Of a DNA stretch of 13,070 bases, positions 1 to 7,780 are shown piece by piece. The position numbers were made by a program, and so were the translations under genes. The stretch is from Thoreauomyces humboldtii (taxonomy: Eukaryota; Chytridiomycota; Chytridiomycetes; Spizellomycetales; Powellomycetaceae): positions 1-13,070 of the forward strand of contig JADGJA010000657.1 in the NCBI GenBank assembly GCA_027596035.1, in the 5' to 3' direction. The first letter of the stretch is position 1; each line of letters opens with the position of its first letter. Under the pieces are notes generated by a model. The model was given only the letters and a program-made list of their open reading frames with translations, ran no database searches and was not told the origin of the DNA.

Positions 1-76
1 CCCCCGCCCCCTCCGCCGATATGTCAGTTCTGATCGTTTCCGTGTTTCCGGGGTTTTCGTTGAAAGGTCTGGCCAG

Positions 77-1423
77 GAGATGCTATGCTTCCCGCGCACG
101 ACATCCACGTCCGCCTTCCACCCATCCTGTCCCCAGGAAGTCGATCGACCGTCCATCTTTCCGCACCCGTCTCCGTCGCTGACGAATCCGAAGACGGCAC
201 CCGTGGCAACGAGGGCGAGGGATCCGGCCGGAAACGGGCAGAAGGCGGTGGTGGAGGTAGTGGAGGAGACGGAGGTGGAGAAACCGGAAACGATGATTCT
301 GGACCGACGGACTCGTGGGGGAAGGTGTTCACCAGTGTCACGGATCTCGATATCGATCAGAGCGTGCTGATCGAGAGTTTCTTGGATTTCCCTCATGTGA
401 GTGGTCGTGCTCCCGGGAAGAGAGACGAAGACGGGGTAGCTTTGCTGACTATTTCTTATGTACGAAACAAGTTGGCATACACCCACCCGTCGAACCTGTT
501 CACGCATCCGACTCACCCGACGCCTACCCCGGTGGAGGTCAACACAAAGTTCGCCGTCGAAGCGCCTGGGGTTGTGGCTGTCGTCAATCGACCGGAAAGC
601 AAAGGATCGCCTTTCGAAGTCCGATTCATCGCACCATGTCATGTAAGGCATCGCTTGTCTTTCTTCTGCTCCTTTGACTTTCGGAATCTAACGGGTACCT
701 TATGCGTTCGACTGCATTCCAGGTCCAAATCTCCAGTAACGAAGGCGGTTACAAGTTCCAGCAAACGATCCACTGCGTTTCGATCCGTCCCGGGCAGACG
801 CGAGTCATCTACCGACACGCCAGGAACTACTGGAACTGGATCGACAGGATGCCGTTCATCGGAAGCCTTTACAGCGGGTCATGGGCGAAGCGACTCATGG
901 GGGAGTATCAGGTGTTGAAGGGGATGCAGGATCGGTTAAGGGAGGGTGCAAAGCCCTGGTGAGATCAGACCGCGATCGAACACGTACATCTGCAACATCG
1001 CAACCAATACCACATCTCTTCCATTCTTCTCGCAGGAACGCGCCCATCCAAGCGGACCTCCTTCCCCGGTACTACCGCGAATGGTACAAACGATGCATGG
1101 TCAAGTCCAACCCGTTCTTCTCCACCTTCGGACCCTCAGCCCTCACGCCTCCCGTCACGTCCATCTCCACCTTCAACCCCTACGGACCCGCCGAACACTC
1201 GAGACCGTTCACCATCCCGGCTCCTCCGAGGTACACCCTGGCCCACATCCCGCATCCCGCTCCGAGTCAGCTGGGGATCATCCAGGCCGCCAGCGCCGCT
1301 GCCGCCACGGTCGCGGTGCAGGCGAGCGCGGGTGCCAGCAGGAGGGGGAGCATCGCTAACCTTGTGGGCGTCGGTGGCGTCGGGGGTCAGACTCCTGGGA
1401 GTCGGAGGGGGAGCATGATGTAA
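77..1423 (+). CDS. PaO-type Rieske oxygenase C-terminal domain protein, 5' partial, 4 exons visible
   Basis: Exons read as about 77-396, 472-642, 723-958 and 1036-1423 (TAA stop). The introns are 397-471 (phase 0, 75 bp), 643-722 (phase 0, branch CTAAC near 688) and 959-1035 (phase 2, GTGAGA donor). The joined product shows the order typical of the pheophorbide a oxygenase C-terminal domain: a D-x-D-x-x-VLIE-FLD-PH segment, the FIAPCHV strand, then PGQTRVIYRHARNYW, the LKGMQDRLREGAKPW block and YYREWYKR. In this family the domain follows a [2Fe-2S] Rieske domain and sits over the mononuclear iron that hydroxylates a bulky substrate. No CxH/CxxH Rieske motif is visible, so that part should lie upstream. 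The 5' boundary is unresolved: an in-frame stop at 61-63 requires an acceptor, with candidates at 75-76 and 135-136. A Gly/Asp-rich spacer (about 235-300) and an Ala- and Ser-rich tail are low complexity. Family assignment is fairly sure; the substrate is unknown and unlikely to be chlorophyll in a fungus. Confidence 0.72.
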
Positions 1424-2629
1424 GTGTTTCGACAAACCGTCGGAGGGTGGAATTTGAGGAAAGCCTTAAGAAGCTGATGGTTTTTTTGTTTTGGACGATT
1501 GCTCAGCGTGGTCCCTGAACTTTCGAATACGAACGTCAACGCTGCACGTCGAGGCGTGGTCGCTTAGACCTTTTGCCAAGAGCACGGCTGGACAAGACAT
1601 AGGAAGCTCAAGGCTTTTGCAGAGGGAAATAGGAGATGGTGTGAGGGACGAAGCGGGTATTGCATCAATAAGAATCAGTCAATTTTACGGTTCTCTGTCC
1701 TCTATACCTACTGTCCAGTTCTCAAGTCCTCTAATTCCGATGTCGTGAAGACCCCACGAGGAAGCCATATAGCTGGCAACCGAGCTAAGACTGATGATAC
1801 TCAGGCTTGTTTACATTCTGATCAACATTTCGGTCTCGGTCCAATCAAGTCGGCTCGACGCAAGTCTAACTCGATTCCACCCCTCCTTTCTTCCAGCTGT
1901 CTGCATGAACCCCGATCGTTTCTGCCCGTTTCCTCTTCTTGGAACCGACTCCCTACTATCGTTGGGCAGTATACGAAGTGCGCGAAGAGACGGAACCACG
2001 CGGAGAAGACGACGGGAAGTGTGTTGATCGGAGCTGTCAAAGGCGACGTTCTGGTACTGCTTGTCCCAAGCAGAAGTGGGAGGGATGTGCTCTTGCCTTG
2101 AAAGAGACTGACAATTACGCTCTTCATACCTCATCACCTTGAGACTGTTATTACGCACCTCACCCGGTGTTTGCAAGAACACCCACGACCTATCAGTGGC
2201 GATGTGTGTCGGGATCGGAAAGTCCGCGATCATGATACCCTCAGTCAAAGGCAGAAGCTGGAGGCCTCAAATCTCGAACCACTACTGTAACGAGCCTGCG
2301 AGCCGAGCTTCATCTGGCGATGTGGTATCGTTAGATTGCATGGTAGACAGGCCTTTCAGCTTCCGGTGATGGATGACGGTTGACCCGACCTTTCCCTTGT
2401 CCGAGACATCGTCACACGCAGGATGCCGACCGTACTTGCCCCCGACCCAGATAGATGCCTTCGCATGAACGGTCCCAGCTGCTTGCCTGTCTTCACTTTT
2501 CGCCTTCTGCTGCCTGTTGTGAAATGCTGCAAAATCTGACTGGGAGAAGATTAGCTTCGACAGCGGAACAAATTTCTGCTTTATATATATCACGCTAACG
2601 CTTCTCTGGTATCTCACCAAGAGAAAATT
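1424..2629. other. Stretch without a convincing gene
   Basis: Begins with the 3' flank of the oxygenase gene, including a T-rich run near 1481-1492. Open frames on both strands are short, overlap each other and match no family I recognise. The best weak candidate is an ATG frame at 1794-2027 (+), 77 residues, starting with a hydrophobic segment that resembles a secretion signal. Against a single-exon reading, a good fungal acceptor (branch TCTAAC at 1865-1870, pyrimidine tract, AG at 1895-1896) lies inside it. A second weak candidate is a Cys-containing plus frame ending at 2142. The region may hold a decayed or multi-exon gene, but I cannot define one. Confidence 0.5.
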
Positions 2630-2712
2630 GGCGAGATGGCCGAGTTGGTCTAAGGCGTCAGGTTAAGGCCCTGATCTCTCCGGAGGCGTGGGTTCAAATC
2701 CCACTCTCGTCA
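2630..2712 (+). tRNA. tRNA-Leu(AAG), class II, no intron
   Basis: Full cloverleaf by eye. A 7-bp acceptor stem pairs GGCGAGA with TCTCGTC (one G-T pair) and the discriminator base is A at 2712. The D arm is GCC/GGC. The anticodon stem is TCAGG/CCTGA around the 7-nt loop TTAAGGC, giving anticodon AAG, normally read as inosine-AG for CUU/CUC/CUA. A long variable arm (CTC..GAG) marks a class II tRNA, as expected for leucine. The T arm is GTGGG-TTCAAAT-CCCAC, and its B box GGTTCAAATCC serves as the internal promoter. The 3' CCA is not encoded, as usual in eukaryotes. Length 83 nt. No intron interrupts the anticodon loop. Confidence 0.96.
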
Positions 2713-2749
2713 CAGCGCTCACTATCAGCGGACTTTAGGGTGCTTGCTC

Positions 2750-2753
2750 TTTT
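2750..2753 (+). terminator. Likely Pol III terminator of the tRNA-Leu gene
   Basis: The first run of four T residues downstream of the tRNA, 37 bases after its 3' end. RNA polymerase III normally stops at T4 or longer. A run of exactly four is minimal, so the longer T-run region just after it may contribute. Confidence 0.45.
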
Positions 2754-3910
2754 GATTGGTCTTTCTTTTAGAAAGCCGCTGGTTCAGACTTTCATTTTGT
2801 TCACACCTGCAAAGTAGCACTGGTATGCCTGGCACTCTCCTCTACCTTCCCCTCGTTCGCGCTCAAGAAAAGAGGGGGATGTACTGTACCAGCGATATCT
2901 GCACTCTTGAAATCGGATTCAGGGGACCGGCGGGTTTCTCGTCTCGTGATTTTTCGCTCATCCCACTCATCACCCTGCCCCTTCTCCAGAGCCGAGGTAC
3001 CGCACCCGCGGAGAGATGGCGGGTCTACCGAGGTTGCAGAGAACCGTACACATCCAGCGCCAATCCTGCTTTGCCTGTCTTGTACCTGTTCGGGTGGGCG
3101 AGCGCAGACTGCATTTCGATGGTTGGTCAACAAGATTCGAATCGGCCGTCGGATTTCACCGTTTTTCTCATGGCACACCACTGGATGAGCCCGTACACCT
3201 GACAGGCGCGAGCGAGCGAGCGAGCGAGTAAAAGGTAGCTCATCGAATGGTTCTGCGTCTACCCAAGAGACATCGTCGGGGGATCAGCTTCCACATGGCA
3301 GGAACGACGGACGGTACGGCCGTTTCCTTGGACAGCTCGACGTCCATCCTTTGTTCTCAGGAACCATGAACGGCGCGAGAACAATGGTGGTGGAGGTGGA
3401 CATGTGATGCACGACACTTGCAGCTGTCGCTTCTTCTTACCCGGTATGTGTGCAGTAAGTCCTCCAAGTGTGCCCGACGGCCTCAAGGACCCACCGCTAA
3501 CCTCGACCTCGGACGACTCCCTTCCCCCACTGCCAACTTGAGATGGACCAGCCACCAACCTGACATCCCGAACCCAATGACGGTGGCGATCAAGATCTAC
3601 GCGGGGACGTGTGAACAAGCTTTTTCGATTGAGGTCAAGTGGGGGCTTTCCGGTGATGCGGTTCAGGGGAACACCCCGAACCATCGTTGATGAACACATC
3701 GAGGAGAGTGGGTGCGATTAACCAAAGATGAATCATCCTCAAACATTGCCCTGGATCGAGTCGAGGAAGCTGGACGCTTCCCGGTCCCTCCGGAAGGGCC
3801 GGGACCAGCGTCCTGAACCGTCGGTGAAGTTTTGCAGACGTTGTGACCCAAGAGCCTTCGGTCTTTCCCTGTGCCTGACGGGCCAAACCGGCCATAGGCG
3901 CAAGCCGGGC
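2754..3910. other. Stretch without a convincing gene
   Basis: Several frames longer than 90 codons are open on both strands, but they overlap each other, mostly lack good start contexts and resemble no known family. The longest ATG frame is on the minus strand (3699-3259, 146 codons); its product is Arg/Pro/Gly-rich with a run of prolines and looks like a GC-driven chance frame. The stretch lies downstream of the decayed F-box copy and may include its unrecognisable 3' end. A tetranucleotide microsatellite sits at 3208-3228. Confidence 0.5.
3208..3228. repeat. (GCGA)n microsatellite, about 5.25 copies
   Basis: Uninterrupted GCGA units from 3208 to 3227 plus one further G. It lies between genes and is too short to say whether it is polymorphic. 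Confidence 0.9.
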
Positions 3911-4649
3911 TCAGAGAGGGAAGCAAACATGAACCGACCGAAGCGCACTGGTCCAGTAGCGCCATATCCAGCACGGTCGTTGACGGGGAAGCCCACGATG
4001 CCTCCAAAACTCATTTATGCACATTCCACGAGTCGAACGTGGGGTCCCCGGAGGATGGTCCGACCGAATGTATTGTCCCGCGTTTCGCGCCATCCGTCCG
4101 CATCCATCAGAAGGTCCCGGAACGAGCTGTCGTCTGTCCATTGCAGAAAGCGGCTCGAGCATTCTGAGAGCTTTCTGTGGTGAGGTACGGGTCTCGTCGA
4201 GGAACCGGATCAGCATGTGCCTGACGAGCAGACCATCGAACATGAGGCTGACGAGCGTGTTTCTGCGAGAAGACTTCCTGGCTCGGTTCGGTATGGCAAC
4301 CTCCATCTTGCGCTCACAGTAGGATTCTGAGTGATTCCCCGAAAGTTCTCGTCGGGTTTACCCAACTACAGTCGCATAGCGATCTCTACGAGAGTATCAC
4401 ATCGAAATAAAGTTGATAACTCAAAATTTGGGCCATGATAATAATAGACAAGATGTACAACGGAAAGTATCGGGAGACTTGCGCAAGCTTGGCAGGTAGG
4501 ATGTGGGTATAGGCAAAGATTTCGGTCAAGATCTTCAAAGGGAGAGCGGTGGTGTCCAGTCGTTTCCCAGTTGGTAGAATAGCGTCGCTGACAGGCTCTG
4601 GAAGACTCGAGAGTGCCAGCTTCGGACTCGGGATTACTGGTCGGTCCAT
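3911..4649 (-). pseudogene. Decayed copy of the neighbouring F-box-like gene
   Basis: Minus-strand reading from 4649 begins MDRPVIPSPK, matching the MDQSVVPPAPK start of the intact gene at 8506. It continues with an F-box-like LPLKILTEIFAYTHILPAKLA segment aligned to LPIEIWTEILAQTHVLPSKLA. After SRYF the homology is interrupted by extra sequence (4347-4468) and resumes as FRGITQNPTV (intact: FRQITRNPNV). A local frame shift follows: EVF is in one frame, and GLLVRHMLIRFLDETRTSP is in another, matching GLLDKHILIRLLSETGTSP. A late match is CWIWRYW against CWIRRFW near 3955-3972. Beyond that the similarity fades; the end at 3911 is simply the stop of the last frame. The insertion, the frame changes and the loss of the C-terminal part all point to a pseudogene. 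It starts 16 nt inside the terminal exon of the upstream gene. Confidence 0.8.
4347..4468. mobile_element. 122-bp insertion in the F-box pseudogene with a possible 6-bp target duplication
   Basis: Compared with the intact paralogue, this segment is extra. The hexamer GAAAGT (plus strand) occurs at both borders, at 4341-4346 and 4463-4468, where the intact gene has only one copy (ACTTTC read on the minus strand). That pattern fits insertion of about 116 bp with a 6-bp target-site duplication. The insert is AT-rich compared with its surroundings. No terminal inverted repeats or coding capacity are visible, so the element type is unknown; a small non-autonomous element or fill-in DNA from break repair are both possible. 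It is not a clean GT-AG intron. Confidence 0.4.
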
Positions 4650-6932
4650 CTGTCAAAGTTGTGATCCAGCGAACGGGATGGGAGTCGAGACATGGTCTGA
4701 GGTCCTTGACATTCCGTCCCGTCGTAGTCCATCTAAGACTCGACAGTCACCGTCAGTAAAGAATACTTTTCTCGCCTGGATGCGAGTCATACCTCATCGG
4801 AAGAGGGTGTCGGGTGTCTGTAGCCCGCTTGTGAGCCATCAGAGACCGGACCGTCCGCAGGTTCCCAAGCGTCGTCACTCCTTATCGATACCACGTCCAT
4901 GCAGTCAGAGTCACTGTCCAAGCAGATCGGACTCATGTCACGCGGGTGCGTGTCGGTCTGCTTGGCGCGAAAGACCTGCAACGTAGTTGACAGTAGAGGG
5001 GCGGCCGGAAACGCTGCTTCAGGTGCCGCTCTCTCGAAGATGACGAAGGAGCGCTCGATCACTGCATTTCCGGAATGCGAAGACGTGTGAGGTCGTGTGA
5101 TCACTGCTTGGTTGTTGTCCGCGTCCTGTAGCCTGACGAACAAGGATTAAAAGATGAGCGTTGACGGCATGTCTACCCGGCATCGACCCTACCTGCGTTG
5201 CGCGAAAGAATTCGTTGTGGCACTGATAGGAGGCTTCGCTGTTCCGGAATTGACGTCTGGTCGTGCAAAATATGTAGAGGGTACCGCGACCTGCTTGTTC
5301 GTGTCTGTCTGCACTTCAATCAATTTCTTCGGCGTCAGAAGAAGAGGACTCGGTGCCTTCATAGATACGGAGGAGCGCTCGATCGCTGCATTTCCGAATA
5401 GCGAGGTAATTGGAGGTCGCGTTGCGCCGGTACCCTGTATCCTGATCAACCCAGAATTTTGAGATAGGTTCGACGATATCTCTGTCGGTCGAAGACGAAG
5501 TCATACCTGGCCACTGTCGAAGGACCGAATAGCGAGGTAAGTCGAGGCTGCGTTGCGCCGGTACCCTGTATCCTGATCAAACCAGAATTATGAGATGAGT
5601 TCGACGATGTCCATGTCGATCGAAGATGACTATACCTGGCCACTGTAAAAGGATTTGTCGCGACACTGACGGGAGGCGTCGTGCTTGTGAAGTAACTTCC
5701 GGGTGGTACAGTATTTTTAGAGGGGTGCGCAAAATATCTAGAGTGGTGCGTCCTCAGCTCTGCCGCAACTTGCTTGTTCATATCCGTGTGCACGTCGGGC
5801 AGCATCCCCTTTGGAACACGACTGCGCTTTCTTGGACCTTTGAATTCGTCTTCTTCTTGGCGCAGTCTGTTCCTCAAAGCTTTGGGTCCCACGTCGGGGA
5901 CCACTGGGACGGCTAAATGTGTCTTGAGGCGGTCACTCGCGTTCCGTAAAGCCTTGTAAGCTGCGATGCCATTGCGCAATGACGTCACGGACACGTCAGT
6001 CATAGGAGTCCTCGGTTGATGATAGAAAGACTCAACAATCCGGGCGTTCTCCTCGGCTGAGATTTGACGGTTACTGGCTCGCGTGTCCCATATGAACCGT
6101 TTGGCATAAACTTTATCGGGTGTGGGCTTCGGAGGATCTTCCAAGCATCCGCCAGATTTCAGCTACGGAAACAGGCATTTGAGACATCGCCGTGGTGGGG
6201 TGCACGTACGACGGAGATGGCTTCAACTGACCTGCAGCACGGTTGGCTCGCTGAGCTTGCTTGGGCCGTTGTGATATCCCACGTACCACATGCAAGTTAT
6301 TTGAGCGTCAGGGAACCGGTCAGCCCAGGCCCTTCCGTACCTGCGTAATTAAATCCGTCAGCAGAGTCATTGTATCATGACGGGGAGCTACACTTGACAT
6401 ACTTCAGTGCTTGAGCTTTAACGACAGTGTCCCTGTATACTTGTACAAGCGGCTCAGGTTCCGGGCCAATTAGCCTGTAATACATCTTTGTCTCGACCAC
6501 GGCGTACTGGGTCCTGCTCGCATTGGCAAAGACCAGGTCGCCAGCATGTAAAGCAAAGTCCTCAAAGGGTGCGACGTACTCTTGGGCGACCAGGAACGGA
6601 TGACCAGGAACACCTCCTTCTTCGATCAGACGACGTTGTAAGAAATGCTCCGGAGCTGCAGGCAAATCTTCATCCGCCGCCCACTGTGCCCGATCACGGA
6701 GCTCCTGTGCCCTCTTGTTCAAACTATATTGCCTCTTGTTGAAACCATGTGCAAGCGGTGCGGCTGCATTGCGAATCGGTCCACCAGCCGCTCGCCTCTC
6801 GGGCAGGATTGTGCAGTCGCCTGGCAGGATTATGCAATCGCCTGCCAGGGCAAGGAAATCGTCATCCGAAGAATCCCGGGAAGACTCTGAACTATCTACG
6901 AGGGACGCAAGGTCGTCGAGCTTGTCCGTCAT
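4634..6932 (-). CDS. Seven-exon protein with a PD-(D/E)XK nuclease-like core and internally duplicated C-terminal half
   Basis: Exons on the minus strand: 6932-6403, 6340-6232, 6162-5636, 5572-5507, 5441-5193, 5132-4793 and 4732-4634, about 639 residues. The introns are 60-69 bp with matching phases 2,0,2,2,2,0; the last one has a CTGAC branch site. If it is retained, the protein ends at 4787. The start is MTDKLDD; the frame stays open upstream to 7037, but that part looks untranslated. An acidic Ser/Asp N-terminus and a repeated GDC(I/T)ILP motif (31-44) precede a predicted core: Q107-region helix, AGDLVF (D132), then AVVETK (E147, K149), then the AQALKYGRAW helix and an ITCMWYVGY strand. 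D...ExK followed by Q/Y-rich helix is the PD-(D/E)XK signature; this is inference from motif order only. Residues beyond about 330 are Ser/Thr/Pro-rich and built from repeated modules. Function unknown. It shares strand with F-box-like copies on both sides. Confidence 0.7.
5394..5653 (-). repeat. Tandem duplication of an exon end + intron + exon start (129 and 131 bp)
   Basis: Copy 1 is 5653-5525 and copy 2 is 5524-5394, directly abutting. Each copy reads, on the minus strand: the end of an exon (ACAGTGGCCAG), a donor GTAT, an intron of 63 or 65 bp ending GATCAG, then the same 48-nt exon start (GATACAGGG to CTATTCGG). The exon-start parts are nearly identical; the introns are more diverged but still align along their whole length. 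The 66-nt exon 4 (5572-5507) lies at the junction. Its first 48 nt match the start of exon 5, and its last part matches the end of exon 3. Confidence 0.9.
6802..6843. repeat. Two copies of a 21-bp coding minisatellite
   Basis: Plus-strand units at 6802-6822 and 6823-6843 begin GGCAGGATT and differ at only a few positions. Read on the minus strand inside exon 1 of the nuclease-like gene, they encode two GDC(I/T)ILP heptapeptides in tandem. A partial third unit (GCCAGGG) follows. The unit is a multiple of three, so copy-number change keeps the frame. Confidence 0.85.
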
Positions 6933-7780
6933 GAGCACTAATCGAGAAAGGAGAAAGTTTCCCAAGAGACCAAGTTGTTGTAAGTAAATGCGGGACAGGT
7001 TGACGCAGAACAAACAAACGCAACATGCATGGCGCATACGGGCTACGAGGTTGTGTAGAGACGTGACTTTAGAAAGCTGATGCCAGGAACGATGTCAGTG
7101 ATCGGAACGATGTAAGGGATCGAAACCGCCGGTTGACTTCGGTGTGTGGGAATAAACTGGGGTGCTGTGTACAGTTGCGAACGTGCGTGGGAAAGGTTAA
7201 CAGGGGAGCGCTCGGGTACGGGGGGGTTAGGGTTTCCTGCAGAGACCCCATCATCATCATCATCTTGTACCCGACCATGATCCACACGGGAGGACCCACT
7301 CGAGGACCGACTCGAGGCAGTTGCAAACATCTTTCTGGCCCGTCTTGTTCTCCCCTCGCGATCAAGGAGTCGTCCAGTTTGAGGCATCATCCCAGCGACA
7401 TACAGTGGTAGGCACGGTGGGCAGAGGCGACCGAGACAGGCTCGGGCTACCTGCCGAAACTGCGCGAGTGTACGAGGTAATTAGCGGAAGAGTCAGCGAG
7501 ACACTTGTCGTGGGCAGGGGGCGAGGTACCATTCGGCTCTCATTAGGAAGCGAATGACCGAATCGTTTCGACCAAAGGACCATGACTCCCGCAGTCGGGT
7601 TTCGTCCTTTCCGACAGACATTCTATGATACGACGATTCCTTCATTCTTCCTCTTTCACTTAGAGGGCTCTTCGTCCATACCAGCTTGACAAAGGCAAAA
7701 GGCGTCATGATCGGACTAGGTTCGCGATGCGATCATATTGAAAGCTCGCGGCGGGAAGTCTATATGCAAAAAGTGTAGGT
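6933..7780. other. Upstream region of the nuclease-like gene; one doubtful minus-strand ORF
   Basis: Holds the 5' flank of the gene starting at 6932 and the 3' flank of the F-box-like gene ending at 7781. A minus-strand ATG frame at 7390-7043 (115 residues) is basic at its N-terminus and has a run of five Asp encoded by a GAT repeat (CAT repeats on the plus strand near 7249-7263). It has no family resemblance; it could be a small gene, a 5' exon or chance. A telomere-like GGGTTAGGGTTT occurs at 7224-7235. No TATA box is evident for the downstream gene. Confidence 0.4.

Noticed and set aside
85..918. A single 277-codon plus frame read as one exon
   Set aside because: It runs through intron 1 (stop-free) and out of frame after the donor at 643; the homology continues in exons 472-642 and 723-958.
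1811..2248. 145-codon minus frame
   Set aside because: It needs a TTG start, overlaps comparable plus frames and has no recognisable motif.
3126..3145. GATTCGAATC as a possible Pol III B box of a second tRNA
   Set aside because: No acceptor, D or anticodon stems can be folded around it; it is a plain palindrome.
3259..3699. 146-codon minus ATG frame
   Set aside because: Arg/Gly/Pro-rich, overlapped by an open plus frame, no family resemblance; probably a GC-driven chance ORF.
5394..5653. Reading the tandem repeat as a CRISPR or a transposon terminal repeat
   Set aside because: Only two adjacent copies, no spacers, and the unit borders fall within exons with splice sites preserved; it is an internal gene duplication.
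6375..7037. Starting the nuclease-like protein at the upstream ATG (7037)
   Set aside because: The added Cys/Leu-rich stretch looks like translated 5' leader; the acidic MTDKLDD start at 6932 is more natural. A signal anchor cannot be wholly excluded.
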